Assembly: GCA_031254075.1 (NCBI GenBank) | Contig: JAIRVD010000326.1 | Location: 1-11,967, forward strand | DNA length: 11,967 bases | Origin: Clostridiales bacterium | GTDB taxonomy: Bacteria > Bacillota > Clostridia > Lachnospirales > WQUN01 | Direction: 5' to 3' | Shown here: in pieces, positions 6,957 through 11,967 of the stretch | Position numbering within the stretch: position 1 is the first letter of the stretch | Layout: each line of letters starts with the position of its first letter | Notes under the pieces: generated by a model | What the model was told of the DNA's origin: nothing | Databases searched by the model: none | What the model saw: only the letters and a program-made list of their open reading frames with translations | Position numbers and translations under genes: made by a program

Positions 6957-8291
6957 TTATCCTCTTCGTTGATGAAATGACCACTTCACAACACGTACGA
7001 TTTTTTTTGCAAGCAGTGTATTAATTCGTTCGCCGGGTATTACGGTTGCAATCCCCGGCGGATATTCTGTAATAATTTCTGCGGATATCCTTCCTATGGC
7101 TTCGGAGCTTGGGACTTCTTCCGACTCGCGTTGCATTGCGTCACGCGGGGAAAGGACTTGTTCGGGGAGTATAATCGGAAGCGAAACAGATTCCTTTATA
7201 ATTTTGTTAAATGTTTTATTAAAGCCGTTCACGGCTTTTTCTAATTGCGAAAAGCCTTCTTGCGTATCAGCAACGGAAGTTATTGCAAGCAAATGTTTCC
7301 CTTTAGCCATTTCGAGTTGTAATTTATATTCATTTGAAAAGATTTCGGAAATTTTTTCCGCTGTGTGAACGGAACTTTCAATAAAAAGCAATTTCCCGTC
7401 GTCAACATCAACAATCGCGTTGTTTCCAATTCGTTCGCTTCCGCTGAGGCGCAGTGCCGCAGAATCAGTAAAACACGGAAGCTCTTCGCGCAAATTTATA
7501 AGGCGCGATACATACTCTTCAAATAAACACGGATTATTCCATAATTTATGCAAAACGAAATCACAGTTTGCCATCATCAGATACGAAGGGCTTGTGGTTT
7601 GCATTGCGTTAATGAAAAATTGCAGGCGGGAGAAGTTGATGCGATTGCCCTGTGCGTGCAGTACGGCGCAACCTGAAATTACGGGAAGCGTTTTGTGCAG
7701 CGAGTTAACTGCGATGTCCGCGCCTTGCTGCATTGCGGTCTTCGGAAAACAATCATGAAACGAAAAATGCGCACCGTGCGCTTCGTCAACAATCAGCACA
7801 CCGCCGCGTGCGTGAACATTTTTTGCGATTGCGGCGATATCGGAAACAAAACCTTCATATGTAGGGCTTACAATAAAAACAACCGCTCCGTGCGTAATGT
7901 CGTTAAAAATTTCCGGCGAAACGCCGCCGTAAAGTCCGTCGTCAGTTATTTCGGGCAAAAAATAAACGGGCTTCGCGCCGGAGAAAACTAATCCGTTAAA
8001 CAAGCTTACATGCGCGTTGCGCGGAACATACACCGTTGTGTCTTCATTTGCACACGCACAAATTGCCGCAACAATTCCCGCCGAAGAGCCGTTAACTAAA
8101 AAAAAACTTTTTTCCGCGAAAAATTTTTTCGCGATTTTATTTTGAAAATTTTTTATAATTCCGCTCGGAGCGGAAAGAATATCCATTTTGGGAATTTCGG
8201 TAATGTCAAACGCGAAAAAATTTCCTTTATGCCCGGGCATGTGAAACGGATAGTTTTCCTGAAAAAGGTATTTTTTAATATTTTTATACAT
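6957..8291 (-). CDS. PLP-dependent Orn/Lys/Arg decarboxylase, short fold-type I form
   Basis: A 444-aa decarboxylase of the Orn/Lys/Arg family, short form without an N-terminal receiver-like wing domain, resembling Bacillus SpeA/YaaO in plan. PFHMPGHKG (15-23) is the N-terminal signature. NGSSAGI (67-73) and RNAHVSLFNG (91-100, H94 stacking on the cofactor) precede VDEAHGAH (168-175), where D169 would bind the pyridine nitrogen. NSLHKTLP (196-203) supplies the Schiff-base lysine K200. The C-terminal domain has SSEAIGRISAEIITEYPPGIATVIPGE (395-421). Such enzymes make agmatine, cadaverine or putrescine, feeding polyamine synthesis; the exact amino-acid substrate is not evident. The start has AAGGA (8297-8301) 5 bases upstream. 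It is somewhat shorter than typical members. It diverges from glgA with only 67 bp between starts, so their promoters overlap or adjoin. Confidence 0.93.
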   Translation of the reverse strand: MYKNIKKYLFQENYPFHMPGHKGNFFAFDITEIPKMDILSAPSGIIKNFQNKIAKKFFAEKSFFLVNGSSAGIVAAICACANEDTTVYVPRNAHVSLFNGLVFSGAKPVYFLPEITDDGLYGGVSPEIFNDITHGAVVFIVSPTYEGFVSDIAAIAKNVHARGGVLIVDEAHGAHFSFHDCFPKTAMQQGADIAVNSLHKTLPVISGCAVLHAQGNRINFSRLQFFINAMQTTSPSYLMMANCDFVLHKLWNNPCLFEEYVSRLINLREELPCFTDSAALRLSGSERIGNNAIVDVDDGKLLFIESSVHTAEKISEIFSNEYKLQLEMAKGKHLLAITSVADTQEGFSQLEKAVNGFNKTFNKIIKESVSLPIILPEQVLSPRDAMQRESEEVPSSEAIGRISAEIITEYPPGIATVIPGERINTLLAKKIVRVVKWSFHQRRG

Positions 8292-8302
8292 ATTTATCCT
8301 TC

Positions 8303-8330
8303 TTTACAATTTTTCCTTAAATGATATAAT
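8303..8330 (+). promoter_or_regulatory. Predicted glgA promoter (extended -10)
   Basis: TTTACA (8303-8308) is followed after 16 bp by TATAAT (8325-8330), preceded by TG one base upstream (TGATATAAT). The start would fall near 8337, giving a leader of about 22 nt with AGGGAGG at 8345-8351, 7 bases before the glgA ATG. The same 67-bp gap must also hold the promoter of the divergent decarboxylase gene, for which I see no confident -35/-10 pair. Confidence 0.65.
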
Positions 8331-8358
8331 TCCAATAATAACATAGGGAGGATAAAAA

Positions 8359-9822
8359 ATGCCGATTGACAAGAATTCGTTGAAAATTTTACTTGTATCT
8401 ACCGAGGTTAACCCTTATTCGAAATCCGGCGGGCTCGGGGATGTTGCAGGCTCGTTGCCTCTTGCGCTGAGGAAATTGGGCGTGGATATGCGAGTCGCGC
8501 TTCCGAAGTATCAAAGTATTCCCGAGAAACATTTGACCGACGCGAAAGCGATTTCGGAGTTTACGGTGCATTTGTCGTGGCGTGCGCAAAAGGCTGTAAT
8601 TCACTCGCTTGACGCGCATGGCGACGGCGAATCCGTGTATTTTATCGAGAATGATTTCTACTTCGCGCGCGACAGCTATTACGGCTACGGCGACGATTTC
8701 GAACGCTTTGCGTTTTTCACAAAAGCAACGGTTGAAATGTTAAGCCGCATTGATTTTCAAGCGGATATCATTCATTTTAACGACTGGCACACGGGTCTCG
8801 GGCCCACATACTTACGTGATGTTTATAAAGGATTTACGTATTACAAAAATATGAAGAGCCTTTTTACAATTCACAACCTGCATTATCAGGGCGTTTTCGG
8901 ACGCGAAATTTTATGGGCTGTGGGCTTAAACGACGGTTATTTTATCGGAGGCGATTTGGAATTCTTCGGAAATATTTCATACCTTAAAGCCGGAATAATG
9001 CACGCCGACGCGGTAAGCACCGTAAGCGAAACCTATGCGGGCGAAATTCAAACGCCGTCATACGGCTACGGAATGGACGGGCTTTTGCGTCAACGCGCGC
9101 AATCAACGGGACAAATCTACGGAATAACCAACGGAATCGACGTAGAAGCAAACAATCCCGAAACCGACCCGTCGATTTTCGTAAATTTCACATCGGAAAC
9201 GCTTGAAAAAAAGAGAATGAACAAATATCGTTTGCAGGAAGAATTAAAGCTGCCGGTGGGAAAAATGCCGGTGTTCAGCATGGTTACGCGTCTTGTAGAG
9301 CAAAAAGGGCTTGATATTCTTTCCGTAATAATGGACGAGTTTTTATCAATGGATGTTCAATTGGTAATTCTAGGAACGGGCGAAGGCCGCTATGAAAATA
9401 TGTTCAGACATTACGCGTGGCGTTATCCCGATAAAATCAGCGCGAACATTACATTCAGCACAGACCTTGCGCAACAAATTTATGCGGCGTCTGATATATT
9501 CTTAATGCCGTCCGTTTACGAGCCATGCGGTCTCGGACAGCTTTTCGCCATGCGCTACGGAACAATTCCGCTTGTGCGCAAAACGGGCGGGCTTGCCGAC
9601 ACCGTCTCGCATTTTAACCCCGAAACGGGCGAAGGAAACGGCTTCGCATTCGAAGATTTCGTAGCAAGCGGCTTGATGTGGGCGATTCGGCAATCAATCG
9701 ACGTCTATCACAGCCCGAACTGGGACATTCTTGTTAAAAACGCCATGAACGGCGAATATTCATGGCAAAAAGCCGCAGGCGAATATATTGATATGTACAA
9801 GAAAATTAAAAAAGGGAGCTGA
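8359..9822 (+). CDS. glgA: GlgA, glycogen synthase (ADP-glucose type, GT5)
   Basis: A 487-aa cytoplasmic glycosyltransferase that adds glucose from ADP-glucose to the non-reducing end of alpha-1,4-glucan. SKSGGLGDVAGSLPLAL (21-37) is the GT5 donor-binding loop, with K22 in the position of the essential lysine of bacterial GlgA (usual text K-T/V-G-G-L). Other landmarks are HFNDWHTGL (139-147), TIHNLHYQGVF (170-180), DAVSTVSETYAGEI (217-230), YGITNGID (254-261), VTRLVEQKGLD (309-319, with the conserved Arg and Lys that hold the phosphates) and YEPCGLGQLFAMRYG (387-401), where E388 is the retaining-family glutamate. Length is normal. The promoter and GGGAGG site are strong. No glgB, glgC or glgP is nearby. 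The next gene starts 5 bases after the stop, with its ribosome-binding site in the last glgA codons, so the two form an operon. Confidence 0.96.
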   Translation: MPIDKNSLKILLVSTEVNPYSKSGGLGDVAGSLPLALRKLGVDMRVALPKYQSIPEKHLTDAKAISEFTVHLSWRAQKAVIHSLDAHGDGESVYFIENDFYFARDSYYGYGDDFERFAFFTKATVEMLSRIDFQADIIHFNDWHTGLGPTYLRDVYKGFTYYKNMKSLFTIHNLHYQGVFGREILWAVGLNDGYFIGGDLEFFGNISYLKAGIMHADAVSTVSETYAGEIQTPSYGYGMDGLLRQRAQSTGQIYGITNGIDVEANNPETDPSIFVNFTSETLEKKRMNKYRLQEELKLPVGKMPVFSMVTRLVEQKGLDILSVIMDEFLSMDVQLVILGTGEGRYENMFRHYAWRYPDKISANITFSTDLAQQIYAASDIFLMPSVYEPCGLGQLFAMRYGTIPLVRKTGGLADTVSHFNPETGEGNGFAFEDFVASGLMWAIRQSIDVYHSPNWDILVKNAMNGEYSWQKAAGEYIDMYKKIKKGS

Positions 9823-9827
9823 TAAAT

Positions 9828-11732
9828 ATGAGCAGGGAAATTTGTCACAAAATGGTTTTGCCGCCGGAGTTAAGAAAAGTCCTCTTTAATGACAGCGTCG
9901 AAATAGTTATGCCGGAAACGCGTGAGGATATTATTCGTTTTGCGCTCGGCGGAGAAATGCGTCCGTCATTTGACGTTACATACGATGTAGCGGGAAAGAA
10001 AATACGTGAAGTATATGTAAACCTTTGCAAAAACGGTCTTGCCGTAAACTATGACGATATTTATATGCGCAGACGCGACCCCGATTGCATGGTAATCGCC
10101 GACGATTTGCCGACTGACAAAGAAACGCACGAAGAACGTTTCGGCAAACCGTTCGAGCCGATTCGCGACGAAACATTTGCGTGGCTTTCCGAGCAAAAGG
10201 AATTAATCGTAATGCCGTTTATCGCGGGCAACGAACATGTCGGTCTCGGATACGAGGCATTGCTTGTCGCGCCTTCAAACGCGTCGTTCTTCGCGGGCGG
10301 GCTTTCAGACTTGCAGGGCTTTCTTCCCGCGTCAAAGGTTCGCAATATGTATAAACCTAAGGCAATCATCTATCTCGCGCCAACATTCCGTCATACGCAT
10401 TATGACGGTCAGCAAATTGTTGTTCATCGCCGCTCATATGAAATGCATGAAATCTTTTCGTACAATTTATATCCCGGTCCGAGCGCGAAAAAAGGCATCT
10501 ACGGTGTTCTGCTTAACATCGGCGAACAGGAAAATTGGATTACGCTTCATGCCGCAACCGCACGGCTTATTACGCCGTATGAAATGACATTCACCATTTT
10601 GCACGAAGGCGCAAGCGGCGGCGGAAAGAGCGAAATGATTGGTCCGATGCACCGTCTGCCCGACGGACGCGTTCTTATGGCAAAGAATACATCCAACGGA
10701 ACGGAACGCCATTTAACAATTATGGACGATTCGGAACTTCATCCCGTAACCGACGACATGGCATTGGCACATCCGAAACTTCAGCGCGACCATAAAACAC
10801 AAAAATTAGTCGTCGCCGACGCCGAAAACGGTTGGTTCCTGCGTGTAAATCATATCGACAAGTACGGTACCGACCCCATCACCGAGGGAATGACAATTCA
10901 TCCGAAAGAACCGCTTATCTTCATTAATATAGACGGTCAGCCCGGAAGCACAATTTTATTGTGGGAACACATCATCGACGAAATAGGCGAAAAACCATAT
11001 AAACCCTGCCCGAATCCGCGCGTAATTATGCCGCGCCACGACGTGGCAAACCACGTTGACGAACCCGTAAAGGTAGACATTCGCAGCTTCGGTATCCGCA
11101 CACCGCCCTGCACCAGGGAAAAACCCAGTTACGGAATAGTCGGAATGTTCCATGTTCTGCCGCCGGCGCTGGCTTGGCTGTGGCGTCTTGCCGCTCCGCG
11201 CGGTCATGATAACCCATCCATCGTTGAAACCGAAGGCATGACAAGTGAAGGCGTAGGCTCATTCTCGCCATTCCTTACCGGCAAAAACGTTAACCAGGCC
11301 AACCTCCTTCTCGAACAAATCGTTAACACACCGTCAACTCGCTACATCCTCATCCCCAACCAACATATCGGTGTATTCAACGTCGGCTTTTCGGGTCAAT
11401 GGATTACCCGTGAATTCCTTGCACGCCGCGGCGGCGTTCGTTTCCGCGACGGCGCACTAATCAATTCACGTTGCCCGCTTCTCGGCTACGCCCTGAACAG
11501 CATGAAGGTAGACGGTCAAAACATTCCCAAATACCTGCTCCAAGTCGAACTCCAAAACGAAGTAGGACCCGAAGCCTACGACATCGGTGCAAAAATGCTT
11601 TCCGATTTCTTCAAAAAGGAAATCAAAAAATTCCAGACCCCCGAACTCCTTCCATTGGGTCAAAGAATTATCGAAGCATGTTTGAACGATGCAACTGTTG
11701 ATAATTATTTCAATTTGATTCCGAAGATGTAA
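9828..11732 (+). CDS. DUF4914-like protein with an HPrK/PEPCK-type P-loop
   Basis: A 634-aa soluble protein with no signal peptide or membrane segment, which I recognise as resembling the DUF4914 family, of unknown function. The central GASGGGKSEM (261-270) is a P-loop of the form G-x-S-G-x-G-K-S/T-E, typical of HPr kinase and close to the GLSGTGKT loop of PEP carboxykinase. Downstream, HLTIMDD (295-301) and VADAENGW (329-336) could be the metal-binding kinase-2 strand, and MFHVLPP (440-446), ETEGMTSEGVGSFSPF (467-482) and VGFSGQW (519-525) fall in an order reminiscent of the FGVLPP, GTE..EP..FS...PF and NxGWTG blocks of PEP carboxykinase. This fold assignment is inference. GGGAG (9814-9818) lies 9 bases before the ATG. 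It shares the glgA transcript and is closed by a strong terminator, suggesting a role tied to glycogen or central carbon metabolism. Confidence 0.8.
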   Translation: MSREICHKMVLPPELRKVLFNDSVEIVMPETREDIIRFALGGEMRPSFDVTYDVAGKKIREVYVNLCKNGLAVNYDDIYMRRRDPDCMVIADDLPTDKETHEERFGKPFEPIRDETFAWLSEQKELIVMPFIAGNEHVGLGYEALLVAPSNASFFAGGLSDLQGFLPASKVRNMYKPKAIIYLAPTFRHTHYDGQQIVVHRRSYEMHEIFSYNLYPGPSAKKGIYGVLLNIGEQENWITLHAATARLITPYEMTFTILHEGASGGGKSEMIGPMHRLPDGRVLMAKNTSNGTERHLTIMDDSELHPVTDDMALAHPKLQRDHKTQKLVVADAENGWFLRVNHIDKYGTDPITEGMTIHPKEPLIFINIDGQPGSTILLWEHIIDEIGEKPYKPCPNPRVIMPRHDVANHVDEPVKVDIRSFGIRTPPCTREKPSYGIVGMFHVLPPALAWLWRLAAPRGHDNPSIVETEGMTSEGVGSFSPFLTGKNVNQANLLLEQIVNTPSTRYILIPNQHIGVFNVGFSGQWITREFLARRGGVRFRDGALINSRCPLLGYALNSMKVDGQNIPKYLLQVELQNEVGPEAYDIGAKMLSDFFKKEIKKFQTPELLPLGQRIIEACLNDATVDNYFNLIPKM

Positions 11733-11748
11733 GTTAAAAAACAAACAT

Positions 11749-11784
11749 AAAAAATGCCGCGTGCGTATGTGCGCGGTATTTTTT
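11749..11784 (+). terminator. Rho-independent terminator of the glgA operon
   Basis: AAAAAATGCCGCG (11749-11761) pairs with CGCGGTATTTTTT (11772-11784), 13 bp with one G-T pair, around a 10-nt loop, and ends in six T. The flanking A-run makes it nearly symmetrical, so it could also stop transcription arriving from the right. Confidence 0.9.
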
Positions 11785-11806
11785 AAAGATTAGGGTGATT
11801 TCATGA

Positions 11807-11967
11807 TACATATCAATCGAAGACATCGCATTCCAAACCAATCTGCTTGCCCTCAACGCCGCCGTCGAAGCCGCGCGCGCAGGCGAACACGGAAAGGGCT
11901 TCGCAGTCGTAGCCGAAGAAGTTCGAAGCCTTGCCGCACGCTCACAGCTCTCCGCAAAGGAAACCAA
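11807..11967 (+). pseudogene. Methyl-accepting chemotaxis protein fragment (signalling hairpin tip), no start codon
   Basis: In this frame the bases encode [38 protein letters not shown] and SLAARS, the most conserved part of the cytoplasmic signalling hairpin of chemotaxis receptors, which contacts CheA and CheW. It is cut by the right edge. Reading upstream, the frame meets TGA at 11804-11806 with no ATG, GTG or TTG start between, and a real receptor has 200 or more residues before this point. An AGGGTG site followed by ATG 11803 exists but in a different frame, giving an implausible Arg-rich peptide. The fragment begins just after the glgA operon terminator. It is either the remnant of a recombined receptor gene or an assembly join at this highly repeated motif. 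Confidence 0.75.

Noticed and set aside
7096..8324. Plus-strand open frames within the decarboxylase gene
   Set aside because: They are antisense to a well-supported enzyme and have no independent evidence.
11803..11967. Arg-rich plus-strand frame from ATG 11803, with AGGGTG upstream
   Set aside because: The sequence is out of frame with the conserved receptor tip and has the composition expected from a frame-shifted reading of it.
11734..11967. Minus-strand open frame at the right edge
   Set aside because: It is antisense to the receptor fragment and would run through the terminator; no recognisable motif.

Overview
The window looks like an ordinary chromosomal stretch of an anaerobic or fermentative bacterium of middling GC content. 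The standard genetic code applies: TGA ends glgA and the acetyltransferase gene. Shine-Dalgarno sites are strong (GGGAGG, GAGGAG, GGAGGTG) and promoters are sigma70-like. Several proteins (SpoIID/LytB, CotH-like, short-form Orn/Lys/Arg decarboxylase, tandem acetyltransferase) have a Firmicutes/Clostridia flavour. SpoIID-like and CotH-like proteins and DUF4914 also occur in Gram-negative anaerobes, so I do not name a phylum. No rRNA, tRNA, CRISPR array, transposase or phage gene was seen.

Layout. (1) 1-1626, minus strand: the N-terminal 542 codons of a secreted CotH-kinase-like protein that runs off the left edge. (2) 1627-1831: a divergent intergenic region with a 13-bp perfect inverted repeat and a CACGAAA-type repeat element, then an extended -10 promoter. 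(3) 1832-4190, plus: a SpoIID/LytB-domain protein overlapping queA. (4) 4196-5794, plus: a promoter with a palindromic spacer, an acetate-transporter-family gene, and a beta-class DNA methyltransferase coupled by a TAATG stop/start overlap. (5) 5766-5921: a structured leader with promoter, three-codon ORF, nested hairpins and T-run, followed by a double-GNAT acetyltransferase (5922-6905). (6) 6957-8291, minus: a PLP-dependent Orn/Lys/Arg-type decarboxylase, convergent with the acetyltransferase gene. (7) 8303-11784, plus: glgA (glycogen synthase) followed by a 634-aa DUF4914-like protein, closed by a strong intrinsic terminator. (8) 11807-11967: a fragment of a chemotaxis receptor signalling tip with no start codon.

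How the genes relate. glgA plus the DUF4914-like gene form the most suggestive unit. The second protein has a P-loop of the HPr-kinase/PEP-carboxykinase type and may be an uncharacterised nucleotide-dependent enzyme linked to glycogen or carbon flux. The decarboxylase diverges from glgA across a 67-bp shared promoter region. The other genes look like independent housekeeping or accessory units.

The points most worth checking are the glgA/DUF4914 pair, the attenuator-like leader before the acetyltransferase, a within-gene codon-composition gradient that repeats in most genes on both strands, and the truncated chemotaxis fragment, which may be a gene remnant or an assembly breakpoint.
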